This document shows positions 1-13,371 of a stretch of 64,000 nucleotides of DNA, piece after piece; the stretch's first letter is position 1; every line of letters begins with the position of its first letter. The notes below the pieces were generated by a model. The model was not told the DNA's origin, searched no databases, and saw only the letters and a list, made by a program, of their open reading frames with translations. This DNA is from Straminergon stramineum (taxonomy: Eukaryota; Streptophyta; Bryopsida; Hypnales; Calliergonaceae), in assembly GCA_963920665.1 (NCBI GenBank), contig OY987269.1:14882501-14946500 (forward strand), read 5' to 3'. The position numbers and the translations under genes are program-made.

Positions 1-79
1 TACATCATCTTTCTTCACTAGGTTCTTGACATTTTGAGCAAGTGTTTACTAATATGCTAATATGATTGTGAACTCACAG

Positions 80-2950
80 GATGACAAAACGATCGCCCAC
101 CATACTGTCAATCTGCTAACTTCTACAATTAAGATCGATGCTGAACAGTCGGATCTTCGATTTTGTTTTCGTATAATATCACCATCGAAAACTTTTACAC
201 TCCAGGTTTTATGTCTATCCTTCAGCCTATCCTGTGTTTTAGGCCTAGTTTTATTTATTGTTTAACTGATGCTGATGTTGTTTCTGCATCTGTCTTCAGG
301 CAGAAAACGCAATCGACAGAATGGACTGGATGGATAAGATCACTGGAGTGATTGCGTCCCTTTTAAACAATCAAGTTCCAGATGAAGTAAGTGGTAGATC
401 AGTGTATACCTTTGCTGGCAATTAAGTTTTTGACAATGGTCGGGGTGTTTGTTCCAACTCATATGACTGTAATCTGGAGGGACCAGACTTAAGAGAAGCG
501 ACTGGATTTGTTTTGAAGTTTTTAATAGAGTGCAATTTGGAATCTCATGATCTCTTGAACCTGTGCCAGCGGCCATATCGAAGTCCAATGGGAGTTCACC
601 AACGGACAGGCAGTGAGAGTAGTACATTGAGTGCAGCATCCTCAGAGTATGATGGCGGTGAAGACACATCATCATTAAGGGTGCACTCGAGTGGTTCGCG
701 CCGAGATCACATACCTCGACGCGCCCCGAAACCTCAAGTAAAACCCCTGGATGTGTTGCAGAGAGTACCCGGTAATTGTATTTGCGCTGATTGTGGTGCC
801 AGTGATCCAGATTGGGCTTCGTTGAACTTGGGAATTCTGCTCTGTATAGAGTGCTCAGGGGTGCACAGAAACCTCAGTGTGCAAATTTCGAAGGTAGGAT
901 GAACTTGATTTCTGTATCTTCTATGGGAGTGTATCATCTGGTTAAATGTTCTTTGCAAGACCTTGTTTGTTTAGAGAGCTTTTATTGACTGAGTTTCATG
1001 ATGGGAAGGTATGATATGCTCACAGTTTATTAGCAAGCAGCGAAGTGCTTATTTCTTTCTCAGCACGGGTAGTCTTTATTTCAAGTTGATTGTGATGTAT
1101 GTACCTGCCATAGTATTCCTTGTACTTGATGTGTCTAACTAAAGTGATGCATCCCTTTGGTATTCTGTCGTTTAACCCGATGCTTGTATCGTTGATAGGT
1201 TCGATCATTGACACTGGATGTTAGAGTTTGGGAGCCATCTGTAATGAGATATTTTCAGTCTGTTGGTAATACATATGCCAACACAATCTGGGAAGAACTT
1301 TTGACTTCGGACTCGATAGACTCGGAGGAACTAGACCAGAGGTGTGTATCCAATCATTCTGATCACTTTAATGTTGTTCCTTCCGTTTTGCGCGTCTGAA
1401 ATTTCTGGTCATTATTGTGATGTTGAATCTTTTCAGCAGAGGTACTGGTGATGACAGAAATGGATATAGCAGAGACTTGAAAGGAGTGAAACCAAAAGCC
1501 AATGACCATATCGCTGTCAAGGAAAAGTTCATTCACGCAAAGGTTTGTTCAGTTGACTTTGGAAACAAGTTGATGGCGCTCTTTTTTGATTTGATTTCAC
1601 GATGTTGGTACGGCTTCTATCACTGTGGTCATTGTGGAGATGAATCGGGGTCCCATTTGTTCGTTTATTTGTGTTTCTTTCCTTCTTTCAGTCATCATCT
1701 GTTGCTCACGAGCTACTCGAATCTTGAAAATTGCTCTTCCTTCGATGTAGGTGCTTTTATCGGTATTATTGTTTAAGGTGCAAAAATTATTTCACTAGAT
1801 CATCTTCTATTACTGTTCACAACTTGACTGTTTGAGCTGTTGTAATCAAATTATATAAAGAAGTTTCTAGTATTTTTTACCGAGAGTTATATTTGATTCC
1901 TTGGGAAGAACCTCTGCGAGCTTTGATCGCTGACATGTACGGGAATCCAGATTATTTTATCTCTAATTTGATTCCTCCGGTGATTACTTTTGCGCAGTAT
2001 GTTGAGAAAAGATTCGTTCGGAAGTTGAAGATCAAATCAGGGACTCCTTCAGTGGCACGACTAATATGGGATGCTGTTTCAAGTAATAGTCTGCCGGTAG
2101 TCCTCCGATTATTAATTACTGCAGATGCCAACGTCAATACAACTTTTGAGCAAGCCATGGGTGCTACTGAGTCCTCTCGGTCTCCTCTAGCAAGTCTTGC
2201 TGGTGCGCTTTCAAGGAAGGGTTTTGTTTCTTCAAGTGCTCGTAGCAACTGGAGTGGACCTCTCCTCTCGTCTCACAATGCGCCCCGACCCCGCTCAGCA
2301 ATTTCAAGCCCATTGCGAGGTCAAGACCGGACGGAGGGTTCAAGTTCTAGCGAGTTGTCTATTGCCGACACGAGAGATTTGCAGGGTTGCAGTTTATTGC
2401 ACATTGCCTGTCAGATAGGGGAACTGAGTTTAGTTGAGTTACTACTTCAACATGGTGCACAAGTTAATGCTATTGATTCTCTTGGTCGAACATCTCTTCA
2501 TCATTGTGTCTTAAATGGGAGGAACCCTTGTGCAAAGCTCCTTCTCACAAGGTACAGATTGCACACAACCTATTCTTTTTCTTTATTTTATGAGGATTAT
2601 CCAATTTCTATGGAAGTAGAAACTTGCAGGAACAGGTTCATGTTGTGCTATTTATGGTATCAACCTGCTATCCACCATTAAATTGCACTGATGACCTGCC
2701 TCAGGATGTTCCAAACGAGTTTGTTTCTGATCATACCTTGGCTAGCAGTTATTGCTGGAGTACTCCCAGCTTTGTACGCCAACATTAAGTGCTCTCAGTC
2801 CTCTCATATCCTGGGAATTTTCTGGTTTGCAGAGGATCAAAGCCAGGTGTATCAGACAGTACTGGGAAAACGCCGCTTGAGATAGCAGTGGAGAAAGGTG
2901 CCATAACCGATGAAGAATTATTTTTGATGCTCTCTGAACCGAACAGATGA
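80..2950 (+). CDS. ACAP/AGD-type ARF GTPase-activating protein, C-terminal part (5' end outside window)
   Basis: This protein stimulates GTP hydrolysis on ARF small GTPases at endomembranes. The exons I read are 80-205, 300-386, 570-893, 1199-1341, 1437-1542, 1998-2551 and 2833-2950. Together they keep one frame of 485 residues ending in TGA. In order they encode the end of a PH domain ([19 protein letters not shown], then the [15 protein letters not shown] helix), a Ser-rich linker, and an ARF-GAP zinc finger with CADC, 16 residues, CIEC. The arginine-finger context SGVHRNL follows. Next come the ARF-GAP core, another Ser-rich stretch, and two ankyrin repeats ([20 protein letters not shown] and [15 protein letters not shown]). 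This order (BAR)-PH-ArfGAP-ANK is that of plant AGD1-4. The BAR domain must lie upstream of the window. The exon starting at 1437 has a tandem CAGCAG acceptor. The family is certain; which AGD member is not. Confidence 0.93.
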
Positions 2951-5594
2951 TGCTATTCTAATGCACTTTGTGATCGACTCTCAAGTGGATTTACCGGTTA
3001 ATTTCAGGATTCCCCGTCTTTCTTTGTGAATATTTTTAGTGTTTTCTTGTAGCATATTGTCATTATCAAGATAGTGAGACATGAAACTGATGCAAACCAG
3101 AACATGTCAGTGGATATGTAAGAACCGTTTAGTATTTAGATTGGATTGAGATTACTAGAAGACTGGCTTAGTACAAACAGGATTGCTTGAGTTTAGATAG
3201 TTCCCCAGTTTAGTTCCAAAGTTGAGGATTCGGGTTTTTTTGGGGTTTTTTTTTCATGTTCTAGGTAGCCTCTTGGTTGGAATTAACTAACTCACCAGGC
3301 TTTGCATAGGTAGTTTTCCAATCTGATTACAGCTTGGAGATCTTGAGAATTGCAGATTTCCTCATTAGTAGGAAAGTCAGAGAAATGGTAACTTTGTCAC
3401 TTAGCCCCATTTTATTATCGTAGGGGCAGAGTCATGTAAATCGGACAACTTAAACCAGTAGCCTGGTTCCTTAGTTACGGTCACTTTCCAATGGTTTGAT
3501 CTTTACATGTTCTCTGCCTGGGTCATTATACTTGATTTTAAATTAAAACTTGGACATTTAAGAATATGTGGTTGGTTTGTGATTAGGCAGTCAGATCAGA
3601 TATGGTCGGATTTGCATGTTTTGTTTGGTAAAGCTTTATTTCCCATGGATATGGCAACGAATGTGTGAAAATGTGAGATGCTTGGGTTGTGTTGGGGTAG
3701 AGTTTCAGGTGAAGCATGAAAGGAGAGAATGAAGTTAGCCCCTTTAGGAAACACAGGGCATCTGCTTTAAAAGAAAGACTTAAATTCTTTTTAGTGAATT
3801 TGAATTGTACATTTGCAATAGGGTGTAACTTAATGCAGAGTGGGGACACAAAATATCCCATTTAAGCATAACAAAAACCAAATTGATTTCAATCTTAGCA
3901 AAATTTGGCTCTAGTGAGAGTGAGTTTCTGATGATTTTGATGACTGAAAAAACTATTGCAACATCACATTGTGTTTGATGGTGTGTTTTTATTTTTTCAA
4001 TGATCACTTGGCCAAATGTTTGACTTTGAGCAAAAAGTAACCCATGCCGAAATGAACTAAGAACCAAACACGTTTTTGCAAACCAGTGAGATGCAAAAAA
4101 CAATGTCTTTCCAGATAATCGGTAGAATTCATTAAAAGAAACTTGTGTGAACAGTTCACTGTGCTACACATAATCTGTTACATGCTTGGTGTTGATGTGC
4201 TTGAGTTTCTACTAAAATGCCTCTTGCATCCATCAAGTGTTAAAATCCGTTAAATTTTCATGGCATTGTCGAAGAGCTCGACTGATTCATGCCTCTTTTT
4301 AGGGTTAAGAGTAAGAAAGTTTAGGCTGAGCTCAGCTGATGCACCGAGCCGAACAAAGCTGAAAGCGCGTCTCTGTGTCCCTTGTCATGGTAGCAAAAAG
4401 AGACAAATGCCCTTCTCCAGGAAGCTCATGAAAGTTGCACCAAGTCAGTGTCCTGCCAAAAATTTATCCACACCAGAAACGATACACATGAGCTTTAGAA
4501 TCACAGACGGAGACGAGTTTTGGCAGATGACTAAGATTAATTCCTGTTTCTCTTCCAGACCTGAAAGTGTACAGAAGCGCACTGAGCTTCTACATATACA
4601 GATAGTGCTTGGAATAGAAAAATGCTTCCGAAAGATGAGGTCACTCATGTGCTTCTGTATGAGTAGCTGCAAGTAAGGAGACACACACCAATGTTCGCCG
4701 CCTTGCCAAATGTGCAAGGGTCCGTGGTATCCTGGCAGGACATTCGAGAGTTCGAAACCCCCAGTTGCCAGTAATGAGTTGCAAGTCTCGTACCATGCCA
4801 AACCCGTTCTGCTTCATTGCATTAATATTATCTCTGTAATGCCAGCACACAACCTGGATAAATGAGAAGCTATGGTTCTGGAGGCTATATCTCTTTGATA
4901 ACGCAACTACAAAGCACTTTAGCATAATACGGAGTGCAGCTGCACTGTAAATGCAGCTTATTTCATGTCAGGAACATGGATATGTTTTCAAGTAGCCTAA
5001 AACACTGTACGTAAGAACGCACTCAACTTTCTCACTTCACTATAGCTTGCGTTGATGCAATTGGCCTCCTTCCCTTCGTTCCAGAGACAATCCATATCCT
5101 ACGTCTTAGAGATGCAATGTTTACTTGAATCTGTGGAAAGTAACAAACAACATGCTGGATGGAAATATTAAAATTATTACCTGTGCATGGGACCCGATTC
5201 ATTAAGAGCAGAGGTGCGCAGATCAGGAGGAGAGAACCGCTCCTTACAATCTTGAACCCACCCTTTTCCAGAAGTTCTAACAACTGCAAGGCGAATATAA
5301 GCATCCACTGTGGGGCCCACCCATTACTTGAAACCTCATCCCCTTTCGTCCTCATAGCTCTGCCATCGCTATCTTCTTCTCAGTACCAGTGAATTCCTGC
5401 ACGTAACACTCCATAAACGTCAATAATCCTTCATAGCAATGTTACTCTTGCAGGCTACAAATCCTATAAGTCCTACATGACTGGACAATTTACCAGTAAG
5501 CACCGTTGATAACTAACTCTTACGAGTACACACTACATCGATACTCCAACTTGAACCCCCATACTTTACAAATGTTGATGCCGCGTACATTACC
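2951..5594. other. Convergent 3' region between ARF-GAP and UVSSA genes
   Basis: This stretch lies between the stop codons of two convergent genes and should hold both 3' UTRs. The longest open frames (138 aa at 4260-4676 on +, 118 aa at 4445-4801 on -) overlap each other and match nothing I recognise. Composition is mixed, less AT-rich than the large intergenic tracts further right, which fits transcribed untranslated sequence. No repeat ends of the TTAA type are seen here. Confidence 0.5.
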
Positions 5595-8500
5595 TCAGTT
5601 CCACTGGTTGGCAGCAGCATCCCGGTGTCTAGCCTCTTCCACCCTAGCAAACTCATTCATTGCATTCTCACTCACTCGGCTATTGAGCAGCCTTTGAGCG
5701 ATTCGATCCTTCGCAGTAGGAGTTTTCTTCAGCAATGCAGTCAATCCACCTCGGGCTCTCTTCTTTCCTCCTCTCATCTTGACATCATTGTCGAACTCTT
5801 CGCCAAATGAAACCTGAAATCCTTGATGGCTACTTGCCAAAGCGGCATCTCTCAGAACTTCCTGATTATGCTCTCTATCCCTATAGGATTGTTTTCGCTT
5901 GACCATGACCCTATCTTCTCTTTTCTTTCTTGCCTCAATTTCGTCCCTCTCTCGCACATTTGCAATTGCTTGAATAGCCAACTCAGCAGCAGAAACGGAT
6001 GACTCAGTACCCACTGATGGACTCGAAGCAGAAGGAAAGCCTGATATACTGGCCTCTGCGAACTCCCTCGTTGGCTCTTTCTCGGCTGGTTTGGATTTTG
6101 CTTCATCAATTTCTGGAGTTTGCAGAGGGTGTCCTTTTTCGTCACGTGGGATGATGGGACCGTGAAGTGGGCACCGGCGAAGGTCCCGTCGAGGGCAAAG
6201 ACCTCCCTTCTTTAATGGTGCTCGACATGGGGTAATTTCTCTTTCAGGGGGCTTGTAAAAAGAAGAACGAACATTCATTTCCGCAATCTTCTCAACTGGA
6301 ATCATTGCCTCACTGTCAAATCTACCCCAGTGATTTTCCATCTCTAAGCCTCGCTGATTGGCAGGAACGTCGCTCTTTGAACCCCAACTGTCCAGGAATG
6401 CACCGTAAGGAAGCAAAGGGGCCTTTTCTAACAACTCTGCTCTTGGACCGGCAACCACTTTTTCCTTGTTTGCTCCAGGTTGAGTAACTAGAGATAAAAT
6501 GTTTGGTTCCTTCTTTCTCGGAGCAGACTTTTCGGAATCTGCACAGCCCAGAATTCACGTTAGAGATTGGAAATGGTTCGTGCAATGTAGTCCTAAGTCG
6601 TTGGTGAACATTATAGCTTGTTCAACTGATTCCAGACTCACCTACACATACCGATCTTTCGCTCACTCAAAAATATATATGTACAAAGTCAAATGAAATA
6701 GAGCAAAGTCTTCGAATGTGACCAAATAAGGGGCTGAAGGTCAAAACAACACAATTTCAATATTCAAATCCGCTAGGTCACTTACCTGAGAGTTGTTCAA
6801 ACACGATTTGCAGGAAACAAAACAAAACCTCACCTTTTACAGTAATGACGGCATGTGAGGTACTTGGAGTCTCATCAGGACCCTTGTGCGCCTCTATGTC
6901 TCCTGCCTCCCAGATAATATCCTCATCACCAACTTCGTCAAGTTTAGACCCGCTTGCCGGAGCTCCTTCTGTACGATCAATTCCTAAGCTTTCGCACTTG
7001 GCGAGGGAATCCAGCAATTGAGTACGCAGGTCAATTACCTCTTTTAGCAAGGTATCTCGAGGTCGACTATCCGAAGTATCCACCCGCATCAGAACCGATA
7101 GCCATTCCTGGGTGGCTCTAAGATGATTTAAATCCACTAATTTATGAAGGTCCCGAAGAGTATCAAACACCGCTGAATTATCTGTGGTCTCTTTCTGCAT
7201 CAATCGGATAAACTGTTTAGACCCACTCCATAACAAGAGACATCATCAATTTCAAGGGCAGTCAATTTCTACATCAAGCAAGTTCCCACGTGACAGAACG
7301 TTCTCTCAGCACAGAACATTCACTTCAAGAGAGTGCGAGAAGTTCATAAATAAATGTCGATACATACCGGCTTCTCAGAAACAGCGACCTCGACAGGAGC
7401 CTCTTCATGAAGTTGCCGCCTCAGACTGGAATCACCATACTCTTCATATTCATCCTCGTCTCCTGATTCAAGAGTCTCCAGACCAGCCTCCAGAACAGGT
7501 TCATTGCTTTCTGGTGCCGACACAATCTCCGGCTCAAGTATCTTGCAGCATTCAGCTATTTCATTAAGGGTTAATTGAACTTCTGCTCTCAGTTCAGGGA
7601 ATTCTTGGCGTAGCTTCTCGTACTTCTTCTGGATCAGCGCCTGGATACATGATTTTCAGATACTCAGGTTCAGATAAGTGGAACATCAATCAAACGTATT
7701 CCGACAGAACTACACACCCCTGCATAATCCTATCCTGCAAGGTTTTCTCAAAGACACGTAAAAGTAGACGGCACTCAAATTTACTAGAGAGCACGCCACT
7801 TGCTGAGTCACACCTGTGTTCTTGCAAGTTTTTCTTGTCGCTGCTGTTCCGCCAACGCAGCTGCTGCCCTAAGATTGGGAAACTGCAGCCTAAGGGTCTT
7901 TTTCAAATATTCGTACCCCAAACGGACTTGCTTGTAGTGCACACCGAAGGATTCATTCCACTTCTCTACAAGCTCCATGCTTGTGGTTCTCAGCAAGGTA
8001 GCTCGATCTGGCGGCTTTGGAAGAGGGTAGTCGTCTCTGTACCCAATCGTGAGAAGCATAAACATCTCGAATTTCGGAACTAATAAAGACCGGAAAAGCT
8101 TCGACCGCGTGAATAGCTCATCAATAAGTAGAACTGCGAGGAAGCGCACCTGTGAAGAGACTCTTTTCGTCAGAACCTTGAACGAAGCTTTCAACAATCC
8201 GTGATTAAGTGAGCACCTTTGCACATTAGGTCTGAGCATGATGTGAACAGACGAATGTGTAAAACAGAAAGATCTTTCCAGCCACATCAAATTCTCCACG
8301 ATTCAAATAGCCTTGCTTGATTTCAAAATCAGACACTTTCCCCTTGGCAATCGAGGCCAAACTTACGCTTCGTCAATGAGGCTCAGCCAACACCCGAAAG
8401 TACACTACTAAGACCTAATTCCGGATATCCAATTTTAAGATACTGCAGAAATTAAGCTTGTGCATAGATAACGATTTTTCGGAAACTACTCCCTTCTCCT

Positions 8501-8972
8501 TGTCAATTAGATACACACTGAAGACAATTTTAATGAGTTGACAATCGAGAGGAATCCTGAAGACGCAGTACTCCCTAACGGAAATTGATCGACTTCACAA
8601 CAAGGCAAGGCAGATCATCACGCGGTTCGTCGGATTGCACCTCCCTCACAAAGCAAGATTCGAAAGCACACTAATAAAACCTAATTCTACAATTCCACAA
8701 AGATACTACAGAAATAATCCGAAAATAAAATTCCATACCTGCGAGTGATTTTTCTTCAGCTTGTCGAACAAGGTGTCAAAGGCGGTAAGCACGTTTGCGT
8801 CGGAAGAGCGCACCAGAGCTTTCACGGATTGCAGCAACCCCAGGTCCAGGCTTTTCTCAGGCGACACAGTGGCCTCCTCAATCAGGTCCACAAGCCTGCG
8901 TCGGTCTCGAAGGTCCTCTCCAGTTTCCATAGCTTCAGTTAGCTTGTTCTGTTTACGATCCACCACAGACAT
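5595..8972 (-). CDS. UVSSA: UV-stimulated scaffold protein A homologue
   Basis: UVSSA binds stalled RNA polymerase II and recruits TFIIH during transcription-coupled nucleotide excision repair. Five exons on the minus strand join in frame: 8972-8739, 8149-7814, 7640-7368, 7212-6834 and 6538-5595. The protein is 721 residues, close to the 709 of the human one. The N-terminal part (about 1-190) is the helical VHS-like domain (RSSDANVLTAFDTLFDKLKK, then LLIDELFTRSKLFRSLLV). An acidic middle follows. The C-terminal conserved region contains WGSKSDVPANQRGLEMENHW and a zinc-binding pattern C512-x9-C522-x7-C530-x2-H533 in PCRAPLKKGGLC..RRCPLHGP. Basic stretches near the end (KRKQ, GGKKRARGG) could be nuclear signals. 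The start is the first ATG after an in-frame TAA. All five exons have normal splice sites. Confidence 0.9.
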
Positions 8973-9249
8973 CGACCTATTGTGATTACCAGTATGCTCA
9001 AAATCCTCTCTGTTTTATGGATGATGGCTTGGTTTCGTTAATAAGTCTCCGTCAATTCGCCGAACATACATATGTAAAGGATCGCTGAGACCAGACTTGT
9101 AAGGGTTTCCGGGCAATCACTGCATTTCTGTTATAACTTGTGATCTACAACACCTCCACGTCACCCCAAAATTCAATTCGCAGTACGAATGCCAATATGA
9201 AAAATACTACATACATAAATAGAGGAGGTTAATAAAACGTTCGCGATAC

Positions 9250-9341
9250 ATACCGATGAGAGTGCATTCTGTTTTGTCGACGTCCAAATTCACCAGGTCC
9301 TCCATTTGTCGCCAATAAATCCTCCACCCAATCGATACCCT
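9250..9341 (-). other. Possible non-coding 5' exon of the UVSSA gene
   Basis: Just upstream of UVSSA the minus strand shows a 92-base segment of higher GC content. It is bounded by an acceptor-like CAAATTAG and a good donor CG|GTATGT. The segment could splice to an acceptor (CAATAG) a few bases before the UVSSA start codon. Two open frames cross it, one starting MEDLVNLDVDKTECTLIG, but neither is recognised and neither is clearly coding. I treat it as a tentative 5' UTR exon. It could instead be the first exon of a short unrelated transcript. Confidence 0.3.
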
Positions 9342-11458
9342 AATTTGGGGAAAATGAATATTCAACGGAGTGACGACATCAATAAACTGAATGGAAATTT
9401 TTTATATCTGTGATTCAGAACAAGTGAGAGTGAAAATATGGCGCAGTAACATGGTAGACTATCATTCCAAGCTTCGAAAGACGAGGAACATCTGTATTCG
9501 AAATATTCCATCACAGGAAAAACAAAAGTTATAAAAATAAGGGCCTCCTTTTACACAATCTTAAAGCAGGATTTATATACCCGATGCACAAAATCAGAAA
9601 ACCTACTATCAAAGCAACACTCACTGCAAGAACATCGAATGAACCCTCCACCACATTGGAACCCTAATTTAAGAACATTCGACAGAGTAACGAAAACTTC
9701 TTCACCAAGCGAAACACACGGCAGTTGCGAAATTTCCAGCTAGGTCTTTTGCAGACGGACCATTCAGTAAACTCATTCGGTAAACTACGGTAAGTTAACT
9801 ACAGTAGCCTATTGCTGGCAGTTAATTTCTTCTTTGGCGAACTTTTGCCAGCATTTCAGTCTACCTCATTTTGGTATTGGCTACTTTAGCACTAAGAGTA
9901 ATGGTGGAAATGTGGAAATTTTTAAAAAAAAAGTTGAATGAAATAGTAGATATTTGTCAATATTTGGATACTTGGTAGTCATAACAGATAATTTTCCGAA
10001 TGATTTACATACATATGGATGATTCTATCCATTTTTCTTTGCATGTATGCATTTCAAGCAAGTTTATTTTGTTTATTTGTTTTTTATTATGTTTTTTTAG
10101 GGGTTTAGGGCTCAATTGAAGGTCTCGGGTCTAGGGGGGTTGAGGGGGCAATAAACCTTGTGGAGTATCTTATTACATTTTCCTTGTTGTGGGAGGGTGT
10201 CCGGAAACACGGAATGTAAGTTGGCACATCATTAGGTCGATCTTTCCTTCAATGTTACTAAGGTGCAAATCATTCTACTAACAAAAAAAAATGATTGGCC
10301 TCCATTGCCATATTTCAAATATCAATACCTTAACTCTTGAAGGCCTTGAATTTTAGGAGGAAAGTGTAACATTTTTGTTTATATCTTTTTACAAATATAA
10401 CACTCAACTCGATTCATCAAATTGATCTTATAGAAAGGTCAACTTTTAAAGATTCAAGAATTCCCTGGGATAGATGAAAAAGTATTTGAAGAAAACACTA
10501 GCTTAAAGCACTCAATTCATCATCTTGAATACAAATTGCAAAGCATGTAGGGTTTAAATACAAGTATTCAAAAATGTTCATAAGCTTGGTTGTTTCCAAG
10601 AGACTTCTTGTAGGAAAATATTAATTCAATTATATTTAATCCCTTAATCTTTTGTCTTAGAGGGATTTTTTACAAATTCTGAAGAATTATGTAAATTTTT
10701 GATAGTTCATGAGAATTCTTGATAGTACATTAGATCAAAATTCCATATGATTTAGAAAGTACACTTCCAATTCTTTGATCTTGAAAAAAAATTAAAATCA
10801 TTCACTATCTAATTAACTTCTTTACCACTCCACAATAATGGTGACACTACAATACAATGCTTTGGGCATTTATGGGCTAATTACAATCACTTATTATTTC
10901 CTTCCATTCCATTTTCTTGATTTTTTTTAGTTAGCTTCTTAAAATTTATCTAGTGTAGATTTTCCTAGTTTAGAAAGTACTCTTTAAAAAAAACTTCAAT
11001 AAGTAGATTATAAAAACCCATTAGTAATAGTAAGAATTTTACATTTTAAACCACTAGAAAGGAAAAAAATGGAAATCAACAATACTCAATTCACAATCAC
11101 TTTTAAAAAAAATTTAAATGTTCCATATTAAAACTACCAAAAAATATTGATTCATGCAATGATAAATCCAACAAAGCATAGATTTCCTAGGAGCATTGCC
11201 ACCAAGCCTTGCTAATGGCCTCAGCAATGTCACTCCATGTTTGCTGTGTTTGTGTAGAAAAAAATGGCTCCACACCCAACACCCTTCATAATACAAATTG
11301 TGTCATTCCTCTCATCACTCCAACATTTGCTTGGCAAATGAGGGCCTTTGTAGCACGCAATTTCACACCAACTTGGTCAACTTTGACTATGGCCTTAGTA
11401 GAAGATGTGGAAGCTAGTGAGAGGTATGAGAAGAAAGGGAAGAACTTAAATGATGACT
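9342..11458. other. AT-rich intergenic DNA, no gene seen
   Basis: The stretch begins with UVSSA upstream sequence and turns into AT-rich DNA after about 9900. A G-rich patch (TTTTTTTAGGGGTTTAGGG) lies near 10090. Open frames at 11114-11469 overlap on both strands and have no recognisable motif. No RNA gene was noticed. Confidence 0.5.
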
Positions 11459-12351
11459 TTAACCTCTAAAGTCCTACAACCATTTTTCTATCAATAACCA
11501 CTCAAATTTGATAGTTCTACTATATTCACCTAAAAAATATTTTTTATAGAATCTAAGTAGAGGATCTTGTACTTCACTTGTCTTAGATCATGTGGTACAA
11601 AATTCATGAAGTTTGACTATAAAAATTTGAAGATATTAACATTCAAAAATGGAAAAGAAATTATTTTGAATATTGGCTTGCAATTTCAAATAACTTTGAC
11701 TACCATTGATGGAAAAAATTTGCACTACAAAATTTGAATTAAAATTTTTTTGTGTTGAAGAGTTGTTTTGAAAGTCTAGGAAGAAATGTCAAAAAACACA
11801 CACTTGATTTTCATTCTTTAAAAATTGTCAAATAGAAGTGGTTTCAAGATTGAAAGAAAAACAAAATCATTAATAGTTCTAAGATAGGATTGAAACACAA
11901 TAATCTCAATGGTGAGATTTTTTTAGCAAGCAAACTTAACCTTGTCAAACAATTGTCTTTGGAAATTGTGGAATTTGCATTTAGAAATGAATCCTATAAG
12001 TTAGTTTTTCAAGAAGATGCTTAGATTGCCCTGAAAACAAGATTGTCCTTAATTTTCTCATTTCTAGTCCAAATAGAATGAACCAATTTGTAGAAAAAAT
12101 TTAAATATTAAAATTTTGACTTTTGTAATTTTTTTTGTTAGTTCTCGTTGAATTTAGTTCTAGGCTTTTTGGAGTTTAACTTTTGCTCCCAAGCACCAAT
12201 TGTAATAAAAAAAAATTATATTCCCAACAAGCTAATTAATTTTTCCATCTTATGAAAATGTTTCAAAAAGTTTCACCAAAAATGGAGGTCATAGGAACCT
12301 ACTTGAAATCCATTGTGTTCCCTAAGGGGACCATAGGACTTTAGGGGTTAA
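11459..12351. mobile_element. TTAA-flanked inverted-repeat element, family 1 copy A (about 0.9 kb)
   Basis: The left end reads TTAACCTCTAAAGTCC and the right end GGACTTTAGGGGTTAA, a 15 of 16 inverted match. Outside each terminus stands TTAA. No transposase-like open frame is inside. The interior resembles copy G at 39581-40468 in the same order (for example the stretch around 11870-11940), so the two look like full-length copies of one non-autonomous element. TTAA targets with C-rich termini point to a piggyBac-type element; the class assignment is inference. Confidence 0.65.
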
Positions 12352-12822
12352 GGGGGTGATTGGTGAGGAACATCAAGTCTTGAGTGCACTGCCACATTTC
12401 ACAAGTCAGGAAGTACCTCACCACTTCTTGATGTTGTAGTCAAATTGAGTGCAATTGGTAGTGATGCCCTAAGGACCAATCTCGCTACATAACTTTGTAT
12501 TACCAAACAATGGTCTTCTCCCACATTAGAAAGGTATTGTGCTTTGATACATACCTAGGAAGAACTTATCAGTTAATTCAAGGATTGGGGCTAGTTGAAG
12601 AGCCATGTAAGACAATTTTGTTCATTGTAGGGATCCCCTTTTCAAGGATGCAAAAGGACCCTTGCCTCATTGGTAAACACTAAACAAGGTTATGCTAGTC
12701 AAATTTTGTTTTAAAATTTCAAAAAACAACCCAAGAAATTTGAATATTGAACATACAGATACACCATCCATTTCTTTTTTTTTTGGCGGCAAAAGAAGGT
12801 GTAAACGTATTAGTTTTTTTTC
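12352..12822. other. Intergenic DNA, no gene seen
   Basis: This is a short stretch between two repeat elements. The 62-aa open frame at 12495 has no recognised similarity. Confidence 0.4.
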
Positions 12823-12824
12823 TT

Positions 12825-13049
12825 TAGCCCTTAAAGAGGAGATTGGTGACCATGAAAATCATAGCTTTTAGAACCGTATGACATCATCTACTTTAAAAAA
12901 AATACTCAATGGAGGCCAAACTATTGTACAAGATCTCTCCTTTTGCACAAAATTCCAAGGATGAACAATTGCACTGTCTTATGTCCTACATAGGAAGATT
13001 CTTTGTCATCCATTGGACACAAAATGTCCGTGTCGACATTTGAGGGTTA
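12825..13049 (+). mobile_element. Family 2 short element (about 220 bp), left member of an inverted pair
   Basis: The unit starts TTAGCCCTTAAAGAGGAGA and ends CATTTGAGGGTTAA. It resembles the complete solo unit at 47379-47596 along its length, including the segments around TTGGTGAC and the CTATTGTAC..AGATCT region. Its first four bases are TTAG, not TTAA, so that border has diverged. It pairs with 13372-13600 in opposite orientation, giving a hairpin-capable arrangement with a spacer of about 320 bases. Confidence 0.6.
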
Positions 13050-13371
13050 AGTCTATTTTTTGAGAAGATATTTAACTTACGGGGTCGACAAGTGGCCAGG
13101 GACTAACAAGGAGCAGCTTCCTGGTTGGATTCGCTTGGAACTGTTTTACTCGTGGTGGTCGGCAGACTCAAAAGTCAAAACTGAATGAGCGGGGAACTTC
13201 CAAACGAAGTTGCAGAACTTTGAGAGCAGAAGAGCATCTCCATCCGACTTCTACAGTAAGTTAAGGCATTCACCAAACTTTTTAAATTATTTTTATAAAA
13301 CTTCAACCATTTGAAAGGGTAGAATACTATGATGGAAATGCGTGGAAAAAATTTTCAATCCATTTGACTGC

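Noticed and set aside
4260..4801. Overlapping open frames of 138 and 118 codons as genes
   Set aside because: They lie on opposite strands within the 3' region of convergent genes and show no motif.
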